From: Streptomyces sp. NBC_00878
GTDB taxonomy: Bacteria > Actinomycetota > Actinomycetes > Streptomycetales > Streptomycetaceae
DNA length: 64,000 nt
Assembly: GCF_026341515.1 (NCBI RefSeq)
Contig: NZ_JAPEOK010000001.1
Location: forward strand, 8,680,001-8,744,000
Reading direction: 5' to 3'
In this document: positions 7,855-16,239 of the stretch, one piece after another
Numbering within the stretch: the first letter of the stretch is position 1
Layout of the letters: every line of letters begins with the position of its first letter
Translations under genes and position numbers: made by a program
Notes under the pieces: model-generated
Database searches by the model: none
What the model was told of the DNA's origin: nothing
The model's input: only the letters and a program-made list of their open reading frames with translations

Positions 7855-8826
7855 GTGATATCCCGACGCACCCTCGCCGCCTCCGTCGTCGCCCTCGTCG
7901 TCGCCCCGCTGCTCAGCGCCTGCGGCGGTGACAGCGACGCGGCGACCGGGACGGGCACCTCCGGGACCAAGCAGGCCGGCGGCGTCAACATCGGCCCGGA
8001 GCAGAACCGGATCCGCGCCAAGAAGGTCGACGAGATCGCCTCGCTCGTCCCGGCGGACATCCGCAAGCGCGGCACGCTGAAGCTCGGCCAGAGCGCCGAC
8101 GCCTCGCCGCCACTCGGCTTCTACGCGACCGACGACAAGACCAGAATCGGCTCCGAGATCGACCTCGCGACCCTCGTCGCCGACACCCTCGGCCTGAAGC
8201 TCGACAACGAGGAGGTCTCCTGGGAGAACCTCTTCGTCGGCCTCGACAGCGGCAAGTTCGACGCCGTCTTCTCGAACGTCACGGTCACCGAGGAGCGCAA
8301 GGAGAAGTACGACTTCGCGACCTACCGCCTCGACAACATCGCGTTCGAGGCGAAGAAGGGCACCGACTGGAAGATCCAGGGTCCCGAGGACGTCGCGGGC
8401 AAGACGATCGCGGTCAGCTCCGGCACCAACCAGGAGAAGATCCTCGTCGACTGGAGCAAGCAGAACGAGAAGGCGGGCCGCAAGCCCGTCGACATCAAGT
8501 ACTTCCAGAAGGACACGGACTACTACCTCGCTCTCCAGTCGGGCCGTATCGACGCCTACCTGGGCCCCAGCCCCTCCGCCGCCTACCACGTGGCCACCGC
8601 GAAGCAGTCGATCGTCGTGGGCACGCTCTCCGGTGCCGGGGACGGCCTCCAGGGCAAGATCGCCGCCACCACGAAGAAGGGCAGCGGGCTCGTCGACGCG
8701 TACGCGGCGGCCCTCGACCACGTGATCGAGGACGGCAGTTACGAGCGTGTGCTCAAGCGCTGGGGCCTGTCGAGCGAGGCCGTGCCGAAGTCGGAGATCA
8801 ACCCGCCGGGTCTGCCGAAGATCTAG
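7855..8826 (+). CDS. ABC transporter substrate-binding lipoprotein
   Basis: This 323-residue solute-binding protein is of the amino-acid/cystine (SBP family 3) type. The GTG at 7855, with CAGGAG 7 nt upstream, gives MISRRTLAASVVALVVAPLL followed by SAC, a signal peptide with a lipobox whose Cys is residue 23. A GTG/ATG further up at 7822 would spoil the signal. The typical opening of the ligand domain (RGTLKLGQSADASPPLGFY), the central EIDLATLVADTLGL and the GLDSGKFDAVFSNVTVTEERK hinge region are present. It is separated by about 90 bp from the broken ATPase gene and by a hairpin from the next gene. It should sit on the outer face of the membrane and deliver substrate to the permease. Confidence 0.9.
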   Translation: MISRRTLAASVVALVVAPLLSACGGDSDAATGTGTSGTKQAGGVNIGPEQNRIRAKKVDEIASLVPADIRKRGTLKLGQSADASPPLGFYATDDKTRIGSEIDLATLVADTLGLKLDNEEVSWENLFVGLDSGKFDAVFSNVTVTEERKEKYDFATYRLDNIAFEAKKGTDWKIQGPEDVAGKTIAVSSGTNQEKILVDWSKQNEKAGRKPVDIKYFQKDTDYYLALQSGRIDAYLGPSPSAAYHVATAKQSIVVGTLSGAGDGLQGKIAATTKKGSGLVDAYAAALDHVIEDGSYERVLKRWGLSSEAVPKSEINPPGLPKI

Positions 8827-8844
8827 GAAACCGCCGTTCCCCGT

Positions 8845-8867
8845 CGCCGCGGCGACCTGCCGCGGCG
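8845..8867 (+). terminator. Intra-operon GC hairpin
   Basis: CGCCGCGGC (8845-8853) and GCCGCGGCG (8859-8867) form a 9-bp stem with a 5-nt loop, 19 bp after the binding-protein stop and 45 bp before the first monooxygenase. It may attenuate read-through and favour the transporter part of the transcript. Confidence 0.4.
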
Positions 8868-8912
8868 GCCGGGAGTTCCTCCAACGGAAGTAGCCCAGAA
8901 AGGTTCTCTCCC

Positions 8913-10028
8913 ATGACGCCACCGAACGGCCGGGGGCTCCTGCACCTGGCCGCCGCCGTCGATCAGGAGGCGGCCTGCGACGCCTCCGGATACGTCGAGT
9001 TGGCGGGGCTCGCGGAGCGCGGCGGGCTCGACTTCGTGACGCTCGGCGACTCCTTCGCGCGGCCCGGGCCCGACGCGCTCGCCGTGCTGTCGCGGGTCGC
9101 GCCCGCCACCGCGCGGATCGGTCTGGTGCCGACCGTCACGACCACCCACACCGAGCCGTTCCAGGTCCAGGCGGCCGTGGCCACCCTCGACTGGGTCAGC
9201 CGTGGCCGCGCAGGCTGGCGGGTCGATGTGTCGACGACCGAGGGCGAGGCCCGCCTTTTCGGCCGACGGCATGCCGCCCCCGCCGACACGCTGTGGCACG
9301 AGGCGGGCCAAGTCGCCGACGTGGCCTGCCGGTTGTGGGACAGCTGGGAGGACGACGCCGAGATACGCGACGAGACGACCGGCCGCTTCATCGACCGCGA
9401 CAAGCTGCACTACGTCGACTTCGAGGGCGCCTCCTTCTCCGTACGCGGACCGTCGATCGTGCCGCGGCCACCGCAGGGGCATCCGGTGCGGGTCGTCGAC
9501 GCCACGGACCGGCACGCCCGTGAGGCCGCCGCCCGGCACGCCGACGTGGCGCTGGTCCAGGGTGTGAACCCCGCACAAGTCGCCGCCGTACGCGCCGAGT
9601 TGCATGCTCTGGCCCTCGCGCACGGCCGCGATCCGGACGAGCTGCGCGTGCTCGCGGCCCTCACCGTCGACCTCGGTGACGGCGAGCGCGCGGCCGAGCC
9701 GGGCCACGGCGGGGGCGGCCCACGGCAGACCGCGCAGGGCCCGCTGTACCGCGGCGGCCCCGTCGACCTCGCCGAACTGATCGTCGTCTGGCACGGGACC
9801 GGCGCCGTCGACGGCTTCCACCTCACACCCCTCGAACCGCGCCGCGACCTGGAACGCCTGGTCAACGGCACGGTGGCGGTGCTCCAGCACCGCGGACTCT
9901 TCCGCACCTTCTACCCGGGCAGCACGCTCCGCGAGCACCTGGGCCTGGCCCGCCCCGCCAACCAGTACGCCATGACAGCCGGGACAACCGAGACAGCCGG
10001 GACAACCGTGACAGGGGGAGCGTCATGA
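8913..10028 (+). CDS. LLM class flavin-dependent monooxygenase (first of two)
   Basis: This 371-residue protein has a luciferase-like (TIM-barrel, reduced-FMN-using) fold. Family marks are LAERGGLDFVTLGDSF, ALAVLSRVAPATARIGLVPTV and the substrate-loop sequence VSRGRAGWRVDVST. Such two-component monooxygenases need FMNH2 from a separate reductase, and many cleave C-S bonds of sulfonates, sulfides or S-alkyl cysteines. The last residues contain a duplicated TAGTTET/TAGTTVT unit from an 18-bp DNA repeat. Its TGA overlaps the ATG of the second monooxygenase (ATGA, 10025-10028). No dedicated flavin reductase is apparent nearby, unless the FAD protein at 4086 serves. Confidence 0.85.
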   Translation: MTPPNGRGLLHLAAAVDQEAACDASGYVELAGLAERGGLDFVTLGDSFARPGPDALAVLSRVAPATARIGLVPTVTTTHTEPFQVQAAVATLDWVSRGRAGWRVDVSTTEGEARLFGRRHAAPADTLWHEAGQVADVACRLWDSWEDDAEIRDETTGRFIDRDKLHYVDFEGASFSVRGPSIVPRPPQGHPVRVVDATDRHAREAAARHADVALVQGVNPAQVAAVRAELHALALAHGRDPDELRVLAALTVDLGDGERAAEPGHGGGGPRQTAQGPLYRGGPVDLAELIVVWHGTGAVDGFHLTPLEPRRDLERLVNGTVAVLQHRGLFRTFYPGSTLREHLGLARPANQYAMTAGTTETAGTTVTGGAS

Positions 10029-11362
10029 CCGCACCCACGCCTGGCCGTAAGTCCCGCGGCCGGAAGCCGCCCGACAAGCACCTTCATCTGGCCGCGCACT
10101 TCCCCGGTGTCAACAGCACCACCGTCTGGGCCGATCCGCGGTCGAAGTCGCAGATCGACTTCGCGTCCTTCGAGCATCTCGCGCGCACCGCCGAACGAGG
10201 GCTGTTCGACTTCTTCTTCCTCGCCGAGGGGCTGCGGCTGCGCGAGCGCAAGGGGCGCATCCACGACCTGGACGTGGTCGGACGGCCCGAGTCGATCACC
10301 GTACTGAACGCGCTCGCCGCCGTCACCGAGCGGCTCGGGCTCGCCGCCACGGTCAACGCGACCTTCAACGAACCGTACGAACTCGCCCGCAGGCTCGCCA
10401 CGTTGGACCACCTCAGCGGGGGCCGCGCCGCCTGGAACGTGGTGACGTCCTCCGACGCCTTCACCGGCGAGAACTTCCGGCGCGGTGGTTTTCTCGACCG
10501 GGCGGACCGGTACTCGCGTGCCGCCGAATTCGTCGAGGTCGCACGGGAGTTGTGGGACTCCTGGACACCGGACGGAGTCTCGCGTCCCTTCGCCCATCGC
10601 GGCCAACACTTCGACATCGCGGGCGAGTTCACCGTCCCGCGCTCGCCGCAGGGCCACCCGGTCGTCATCCAGGCCGGGGACTCGCCGGAGGGCCGCGAGT
10701 TCGCCGCGTCGGCCGCCGACGTCATCTTCACGCGGCACGGAAGCCTGGAGGCGGGGCGCGAGTTCTACGCCGATGTGAAGGGCCGCCTCGCCCGGTACGG
10801 CCGTGCTCCCGAAGACCTGAAGATCATGCCCGGGGTCACCTTCGTGCTCGGCGACACCGCCGCCGAGGCACAGGAGAAGGCCGCCGAGGTCAGGCGGCAG
10901 CAGGTCTCGCCGCAGAACGCGCTCCTCGCCCTGGAGCAGATCTGGGGCGTCGACCTCTCCTCGTACGACCCCGACGGCCCCCTCCCCGACGTCGACCCGG
11001 TGCCGGACACCGGACTCGTCCAGGGCAGGGTGCGGGTCGCCGACCCGTTCGCGGTGGCCGCGAAGTGGCGGGCCCTGTCGCGCGAGAAGGGCCTGTCCAT
11101 CCGGCAGACCGTGATCGAGGCGTCCGGCCGGCAGTCCTTCATCGGCACTCCCGGTGCGGTCGCCGCCGAGATCGACGAGTTCGTACGGACCGACGCGGCC
11201 GACGGCTTCATCCTCGTGCCGCATCTGACGCCGGGCGGCCTCGACGAGTTCGTGGACCGGGTCGTACCGCTCCTCCAGGAGCGGGGCGCGTTCCGGACGA
11301 AATACACCGGAACGACACTGCGCTCACACCTCGGGCTGCCGGAGCCCGTGTGGAAGGGTTGA
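10025..11362 (+). CDS. LLM flavin monooxygenase, NtaA/SnaA/DszA type (second of two)
   Basis: This 445-residue protein matches the NtaA/SnaA/DszA subgroup: KHLHLAAHFPGVNSTTVW at the N-terminus, then FFFLAEGLRLRE, DLDVVGRPESITVLNALAAVT, LDHLSGGRAAWNVVTS and PQGHPVVIQAGDSPEGREFAA. Members cleave dibenzothiophene sulfone, nitrilotriacetate, or the C-S bond of acetylated S-substituted cysteines (Bacillus YxeK/CmoJ-like). It is translationally coupled to the first monooxygenase and followed 4 bp later by the DUF1684 gene. Together with the importer this supports a desulfurisation operon. Substrate assignment is inference from operon content. Confidence 0.88.
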   Translation: MTAPTPGRKSRGRKPPDKHLHLAAHFPGVNSTTVWADPRSKSQIDFASFEHLARTAERGLFDFFFLAEGLRLRERKGRIHDLDVVGRPESITVLNALAAVTERLGLAATVNATFNEPYELARRLATLDHLSGGRAAWNVVTSSDAFTGENFRRGGFLDRADRYSRAAEFVEVARELWDSWTPDGVSRPFAHRGQHFDIAGEFTVPRSPQGHPVVIQAGDSPEGREFAASAADVIFTRHGSLEAGREFYADVKGRLARYGRAPEDLKIMPGVTFVLGDTAAEAQEKAAEVRRQQVSPQNALLALEQIWGVDLSSYDPDGPLPDVDPVPDTGLVQGRVRVADPFAVAAKWRALSREKGLSIRQTVIEASGRQSFIGTPGAVAAEIDEFVRTDAADGFILVPHLTPGGLDEFVDRVVPLLQERGAFRTKYTGTTLRSHLGLPEPVWKG

Positions 11363-11366
11363 TCAC

Positions 11367-12227
11367 ATGACGACGGAACACGTGACGACGGAACACGGCG
11401 CGGTCGAACACGGCGCGGTCGAACACGGGGCGGTCGAACACGGGGCGGCGGAAGCCTCCGAGGACTGGAAGCACTGGCACGAGCACCGCGTCGAGACGGT
11501 GTCCGCGCCCCACGGCCCGCTCGCTCTCAGTGGCACGCACTGGATCGAGGACTATCCGGAGGGGCGCCTTCCGGACATGCCCGGCCGGTGGGCCGCGGAC
11601 GGCGACGCGGTCGTGCTGACCGCCGCGGCGGCCGACGGCCTCCTCGTGGACGGACGGCCCTTCACCGGTGAGGTCCGGCTCGGGGCCGACCCGGGTCCGG
11701 CCGCCGAGGCCCGGGTCGCGTACGCCGAACGCCGGTTCGCCGTCCTCGTACGCGAAGGGGTCTGGGGCGTACGCGACTTCGACCCCGCCTCCCCGGCCCG
11801 GCACGAGTTCCGGGGCATCGAGGCCACGCCGTACGATCCGCGCTGGTCGGTGCCGGGCCGCTTCATACCGTACGAGGAGGACCGGACCGTGCGCGTGGCG
11901 AACGCCGACGGGCGGGAGCGCGGGCTCGGGCTCGGCGGTGAACTCGCCTTCCGGCTCGACGGGCAGGACCTGACGCTTCAGGTGGCGGTCCAGGCGGACG
12001 GCTCGCTGTGGGCTGTTTTCGGCGATGCGACCAGTGGGAACGGCAGTTATCGTTTCCGGTTCCTGCGCACGGCGGCTCCGGACGCCGAGGGGCGCACGAC
12101 GGTGGACCTCAACCGGTCCCTGCTCCCGCCCTGCGCATTCGCCGACCACTTCATCTGCCCATTTCCGCCGCCGGGCAATACGCTCGGCGCGGCGATTGCC
12201 GCGGGGGAGCGCGATCTGCTCCGATAA
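11367..12227 (+). CDS. DUF1684 domain protein
   Basis: This 286-residue protein is the last gene of the organosulfur operon, 4 bp after the preceding stop. Residues 1-28 are a repeat (EHGAV units) encoded by four 15-bp copies at 11391-11450, apparently a recent expansion. The DUF1684 domain follows: WHEHRVETVSAPHGPLAL, FRGIEATPYDPRW, VFGDATSGNGSYRFRFL, and the hallmark VDLNRSLLPPCAFADHF then ICPFPPPGN near the C-terminus. The family is often found beside flavin monooxygenases or transporters but has no established reaction that I know. No signal peptide is visible, so it is cytoplasmic. The conserved Asn, Pro and Cys of the C-terminal motif may form an active or binding site. Confidence 0.85.
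   Translation: MTTEHVTTEHGAVEHGAVEHGAVEHGAAEASEDWKHWHEHRVETVSAPHGPLALSGTHWIEDYPEGRLPDMPGRWAADGDAVVLTAAAADGLLVDGRPFTGEVRLGADPGPAAEARVAYAERRFAVLVREGVWGVRDFDPASPARHEFRGIEATPYDPRWSVPGRFIPYEEDRTVRVANADGRERGLGLGGELAFRLDGQDLTLQVAVQADGSLWAVFGDATSGNGSYRFRFLRTAAPDAEGRTTVDLNRSLLPPCAFADHFICPFPPPGNTLGAAIAAGERDLLR
11391..11450. repeat. Four in-frame 15-bp tandem repeats
   Basis: Units GAACACGGCGCGGTC at 11391, 11406, 11421 and 11436 (the last two with one or more changes) encode EHGAV. A related GACGACGGAACACG pair precedes them. Confidence 0.85.
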
Positions 12228-12245
12228 TCCGCACGCAATCCACAC

Positions 12246-12257
12246 ATCGGCGCCGAT
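12246..12257. promoter_or_regulatory. 12-bp palindrome upstream of the protease gene
   Basis: ATCGGCGCCGAT is a perfect palindrome in the 237-bp gap between the DUF1684 stop and the streptogrisin start. It could be an operator; no promoter is obvious next to it. Confidence 0.25.
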
Positions 12258-12464
12258 GAGATCAACTCCCACGGGACATACGTAAGTTGAACGCCGTACG
12301 GCCGAAAGGCGCCCTTGCGCCCGTCGGGTGTGCGGTCGAATACTCCCCCCAGCGCCTTGTCAGGGGCACGGCGTGTCCGGTATCCGGGCATTCTTCCTCT
12401 GGCGTGCGCCTCACGGGCCCCGACCCCACGCGGGCCCCCGACTTCCCTTTGGAGGGAATGAACA

Positions 12465-13370
12465 GTGAGGACCAAGCGCACTACCCCCCGCAGCGGTATC
12501 GCGAGACGGACCCGGCTGATCGCAGTGGCCTCCGGACTCATGGCCGCAGCCGCATTCACCATCCCTTCCGCGAACGCGAGCGACGCGCAGACGTTCAGCA
12601 CCTCCCAGCTGAAGAGCGCCAGCTCTTCGGTGCTCAAGGCCGATGTGCCGGGCACCGCATGGGTGACCGACGCCAAGACCGGCAAGGTCGTGGTCACGGT
12701 CGACAGCACCGTCTCCAAGGCGGAGATCGCCCAGATCAAGCAGGCCGCGGGCACCAACGCCGGCGCCCTGCAGATCAAGTCCACCCCGGGCAAGTTCAAC
12801 AAGCTGATCAAGGGCGGCGACGCTATCTATGCGAGTAGCTGGCGCTGCTCGCTCGGCTTCAATGTCAAGAACAGCGCGGGAGCCGACTACTTCGTGACCG
12901 CCGGTCACTGCACCGACGGCGCCGGTACCTGGTGGTCGAACTCCGGGCACACCACCACCCTCGGCACGACGGCCGGCTCCAGCTTCCCGACCAACGACTA
13001 CGGTCTGGTGCGCTACACCAACACCACGGTCGCCAAGGAAGGCACCGCGGGCAGCGTGAACATCACCAGCGCCGCCACCCCGGCCGTGGGCACGAACGTC
13101 ATCCGCACCGGTTCCACCACCGGCACCCGCACCGGACGCGTCACCGCCCTCAACGCGACCGTGAACTACGGCGGCGGCGACATCGTCTACGGCATGATCC
13201 AGACCAACGTCTGCGCCGAGCCCGGCGACTCCGGCGGTTCGCTCTACGGCAGCAACGGCGTCGCCTACGGTCTGACCTCCGGCGGCAGCGGCAACTGCAC
13301 CTCCGGCGGCACCACGTTCTTCCAGCCGGTCACCGAGGCGCTGGCCGCCTACGGCGTCAGCGTATTCTGA
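12465..13370 (+). CDS. Secreted S1 serine protease, streptogrisin A/B type
   Basis: This 301-residue prepro-protease closely resembles streptogrisin B as I remember it. The GTG start has GGAGGG about 8 nt upstream. Signal peptide residues 1-38 end in ANA, followed by a propeptide (39-114) containing [18 protein letters not shown]. The mature chymotrypsin-fold enzyme begins near [10 protein letters not shown] (115). The catalytic triad is His148 (TAGHC), Asp178 (NDYGL) and Ser256 (GDSGG). Disulfide cysteines are in RCSLG/GHC and [17 protein letters not shown]. It is exported, then self-processed to degrade extracellular protein. The 237-bp upstream gap with a palindrome probably carries its control region; a strong hairpin follows. 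Confidence 0.93.
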   Translation: MRTKRTTPRSGIARRTRLIAVASGLMAAAAFTIPSANASDAQTFSTSQLKSASSSVLKADVPGTAWVTDAKTGKVVVTVDSTVSKAEIAQIKQAAGTNAGALQIKSTPGKFNKLIKGGDAIYASSWRCSLGFNVKNSAGADYFVTAGHCTDGAGTWWSNSGHTTTLGTTAGSSFPTNDYGLVRYTNTTVAKEGTAGSVNITSAATPAVGTNVIRTGSTTGTRTGRVTALNATVNYGGGDIVYGMIQTNVCAEPGDSGGSLYGSNGVAYGLTSGGSGNCTSGGTTFFQPVTEALAAYGVSVF

Positions 13371-13420
13371 CCGGTACGCGACACATCGACACCCGCGTGA
13401 CCTGACTGCAGCCAGCAGCA

Positions 13421-13460
13421 GACGAGCCCCCGCCCGCCGTTCGCGGTGCGGGGGCTCGTC
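13421..13460 (+). terminator. Perfect 13-bp hairpin after the protease gene
   Basis: GACGAGCCCCCGC (13421-13433) pairs with GCGGGGGCTCGTC (13448-13460) around a 14-nt loop, 50 bp after the stop. Confidence 0.8.
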
Positions 13461-13483
13461 CTTGGCCGTGCGGGATCGCCCGG

Positions 13484-13897
13484 GTGCACGAGAACGACCG
13501 GGGGAACAGGGAAGTGGCTTCCGAAGCACGCCGTGGTGGAGCGGGTGGAGTACCAACTCGGGCCGCACGACGGGGCTCCCGGGGCCTGGACCGACCACGC
13601 GGGCTGCTGAGGGAGCTCGCCGCGGTGAGGCTCGTGCACGGCAAGCACTACCGGCAGATGTTCGTCGGCGCGGGCTTCCCCCTGCCGGGCGCCACCGGGT
13701 ACGAGGCCGCGCCCCACGGCGCGTACACCCAGCGGTTCGTCGACGAGATCGACGAGATCGACGAGCTGCGGCTTCGGCTGCGGGTGACGGACGCCGTGGG
13801 CGACAGCCATGAGCGGGTGATGGACCTGATGCGCGGGGCACGGCTGGAGCGGCCGGGGACCGCGGGAAGCGGGCTCATAGTGGGGCCCGGAGTGTGA
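13484..13897 (+). pseudogene. Hypothetical ORF, probably frameshifted
   Basis: This 137-codon frame looks coding only from about 13607 (LLRELAAVRLVHGKHYRQMF, then GAGFPLPGATGYEAAP and FVDEIDEIDELRLRL), where third positions are nearly all G/C. Upstream the coding-like sequence is in another frame (13533: VVERVEYQLGPHDGAPGAW then TDHAG), which ends at a TGA exactly where the second begins. A one-base frameshift would fuse the two into a roughly 120-residue protein. I recognise no domain. The ORF lies between a protease terminator and a convergent hydrolase. It could also be two non-coding open frames. Confidence 0.3.
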
Positions 13898-13966
13898 GGT
13901 GGCCGCCCGGAGCGTGAAGTGGTTTCGGGGCGTGAGTTGGTTCGGGGCGTGAGGCGGTGGCCCGGG

Positions 13967-14902
13967 TCAGGTGTCGGTCCGTGGTGTCGCGCACAGCCAG
14001 TCCAGTACGTCCGGGAGGGCCTCCAGAGCTGAGAAGTGGCTGCCCTTCGGGTCCAGGACCGGGCGGGCGCGGGGGATGTGCTCGGCCAGCCACTCGAAGT
14101 GGCCCACCGGGGAGAAGGTGTCCTCGGCGCCGTGCCACAGCAGCACGGGGCGGGTGATCCGCGCAGGGTCGAAGCCCCAGTGGCTCAGCAGCGCGAGGGT
14201 GTCGTCGAGCCAGCCGTAGGCCGACTCGCGCAGTGCCTCACGGTAGTTGCGCAGCAGCATCTCGCTCACGGCCGGAGTGGAGACGATCCGGCGGTCGGTG
14301 TCGGTGAGGCCGTCCCTGATCGACGCGAGGAGCTGTGCCGGGTCCGCGCGGATCGCGGCGGCCCGGGCGGCGAGCCGGTCCGCGAATTCCAGGGGGTCGG
14401 TGAGCGCCTGCGTGAACTCCTCGACGGTGGACGTCGCCATCCCGTCGAACCAGTTCAGCGTCTCGGCGACAGGCGGCGCGAGACTCGCCATCGCCGCCAC
14501 CCGGCGCACCCGCGAGGGCAGCAGCGCCGCGCAGGCCAGCGCGTGCGGGGCACCGCCCGAGCGGCCGAGCACCGCGAACCTCCCGAGCCCGAGCGCGTCG
14601 GCCAGCGCCGCCACGTCCCGCGCGGCCTGCGCCACCCGGCGTCCGGGACCGCGGTCCGAATCCCCGTACCCCGGCCGGTCGTACGCGATGAACCGCGCCC
14701 CGGGACGCTCGGCCATCAGCTCCGGCGGTACCACCCCGAGCCGGCAGCCCGGTGTGCCGTGCAGCAGTACCACCGGGCTGCCGTCCGGGTCCCCCCACTC
14801 CTCGAACGCCAGCAGTCGTCCGTCCCGCATCCGTATCCCGTTCGGCACCTCGGTCCTCCATCTCCCCTTCGCGTGCGCGCCGGAGTTACCGTCGAAGTAC
14901 AC
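13967..14902 (-). CDS. Alpha/beta-fold hydrolase
   Basis: This 311-residue hydrolase has the oxyanion motif VVLLHGTPGCR, YDRPGYGDSD, the nucleophile elbow GRSGGA (Ser about residue 114), an acid in WHGAEDTFSP and a C-terminal His in GSHFSALE. There is no signal peptide or transmembrane segment, so it is cytoplasmic. Substrate is unknown; the pattern fits general carboxylesterase, proline iminopeptidase-like or haloperoxidase-like enzymes. The GTG start at 14902 lies only 35 bp from the divergent SPFH gene, so both probably share a compact promoter region. A later start inside the first 24 residues (for example at IRMRDGRLL) is possible. Confidence 0.85.
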   Translation of the reverse strand: MYFDGNSGAHAKGRWRTEVPNGIRMRDGRLLAFEEWGDPDGSPVVLLHGTPGCRLGVVPPELMAERPGARFIAYDRPGYGDSDRGPGRRVAQAARDVAALADALGLGRFAVLGRSGGAPHALACAALLPSRVRRVAAMASLAPPVAETLNWFDGMATSTVEEFTQALTDPLEFADRLAARAAAIRADPAQLLASIRDGLTDTDRRIVSTPAVSEMLLRNYREALRESAYGWLDDTLALLSHWGFDPARITRPVLLWHGAEDTFSPVGHFEWLAEHIPRARPVLDPKGSHFSALEALPDVLDWLCATPRTDT

Positions 14903-14937
14903 ACCTATTGCGCTCGATACGGACCCTGGGGGTCGTA

Positions 14938-15954
14938 ATGGTCGAGGAGCTGGTGACGGCGGGAGTGGCCCTCGTGTCCGTCGGAGCGGTGTACGCGATG
15001 GCGGCGGCCCGCGTCGTCAAACAGTACGAACGGGGCGTGGTGCTCCGGCTCGGCAAGCTGCGATCCGGGGTGCGTGGTCCGGGATTCACCATGATCGTGC
15101 CCTTCGTGGACCGGCTCCAGAAGGTCAACATGCAGATCGTGACGATGCCGGTGCCCGGGCAGGACGGCATCACGCGGGACAACGTCACGGTGCGAGTGGA
15201 CGCTGTCATCTACTTCAAGGTGGTGTCCGCCGCCGACGCGGTCATCCAGGTCGAGGACTACCGGTTCGCGGTCTCGCAGATGGCGCAGACGTCACTGCGG
15301 TCGATCATCGGCAAGAGCGAGCTGGACGATCTGCTCTCCAACCGCGAGAAGCTCAACCAGGGCCTGGAGCTGATGATCGACAGTCCGGCCGTGGAATGGG
15401 GTGTCTCCATCGACCGCGTCGAGATCAAGGACGTGTCGCTGCCGGAGACGATGAAGCGGTCCATGGCCCGGCAGGCGGAGGCCGACCGCGAGCGGCGGGC
15501 CCGGGTCATCAACGCGGACGCCGAACTGCAGGCCTCCAAGAAGCTGGCGGAGGCCGCCGGAGTGATGTCCGAGCAGCCCGCCGCGCTGCAACTGCGGCTG
15601 CTGCAGACGGTGGTGGCGGTCGCGGCCGAGAAGAACTCCACGCTCGTGCTGCCCTTCCCCGTCGAGCTGCTGCGCTTCCTGGAGCGGGCGCAGCAGCCGG
15701 TACAGCAACAGCCGGCGCAGCAGGCGGCGCCTCCCGCGCCCCCCGCGCCTCAGGTGGGGCAGCCGTCGGACCGGACGGCTCAGACGCAGCCGTCGTTGCC
15801 CGAGGCGCAGCAGCGTCCGATCCAGCCACAGGAGCTGTCGGCGCAGGCGCAACAGCTGTTGGCGCAGTGGCAGCAATCGGTGCAGGAGCAACTTCCGCCC
15901 GTCGAGACACCGTTGGATCCGGACTTCGGAGGGTCGAAATCCGGACAGGACTAG
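14938..15954 (+). CDS. SPFH/Band 7 (slipin/stomatin-like) membrane protein
   Basis: This 338-residue protein has one N-terminal membrane helix (VTAGVALVSVGAVYAMAAA). A prohibitin/slipin Band 7 domain follows: VKQYERGVVLRLGKL, GPGFTMIVPFVDRLQKVNMQ, ITRDNVTVRVDAVIYFKV, RSIIGKSELDDLLSNRE and WGVSIDRVEIKDVSLP. A helical coiled stretch then leads to a low-complexity Gln/Pro/Ala tail (about 245-338) characteristic of actinobacterial members. Slipins oligomerise on the membrane and organise microdomains or control proteases; an NfeD partner is often adjacent but is absent here. ATG at 14938 is preceded by GGGGGTCGTA. It sits between the divergent hydrolase and a secreted protease gene. Confidence 0.9.
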   Translation: MVEELVTAGVALVSVGAVYAMAAARVVKQYERGVVLRLGKLRSGVRGPGFTMIVPFVDRLQKVNMQIVTMPVPGQDGITRDNVTVRVDAVIYFKVVSAADAVIQVEDYRFAVSQMAQTSLRSIIGKSELDDLLSNREKLNQGLELMIDSPAVEWGVSIDRVEIKDVSLPETMKRSMARQAEADRERRARVINADAELQASKKLAEAAGVMSEQPAALQLRLLQTVVAVAAEKNSTLVLPFPVELLRFLERAQQPVQQQPAQQAAPPAPPAPQVGQPSDRTAQTQPSLPEAQQRPIQPQELSAQAQQLLAQWQQSVQEQLPPVETPLDPDFGGSKSGQD

Positions 15955-16239
15955 ACCTTACGGTCCGCCGTTCATTACTCGCTCGTAGTGTTTGCGATGG
16001 GGATCAACGTGGTGTGACAGCGACTTGTCAACGCGCGTCAACCGTGAGGGGGCGCGCGTCCGTTGTGGGGTGCGCGTCCTGAAGTCGACCTTGTGTGCTC
16101 CCGTCCGACCTCGGGATAGTGGTCGGCGTCCGTTGGCATGGACGCGGCTTTTTTTGTGAGTCGGGCCCATGCCCGCACGTCTTTCGGTCGCGATGGCCCC
16201 CACAGCCGCCGCGTCCGACCCCCCACAGGAGGACACAAG

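Noticed and set aside
12911..13405. His/Arg-rich plus-strand frame overlapping the first streptogrisin
   Set aside because: Frame-shifted shadow of the protease gene.
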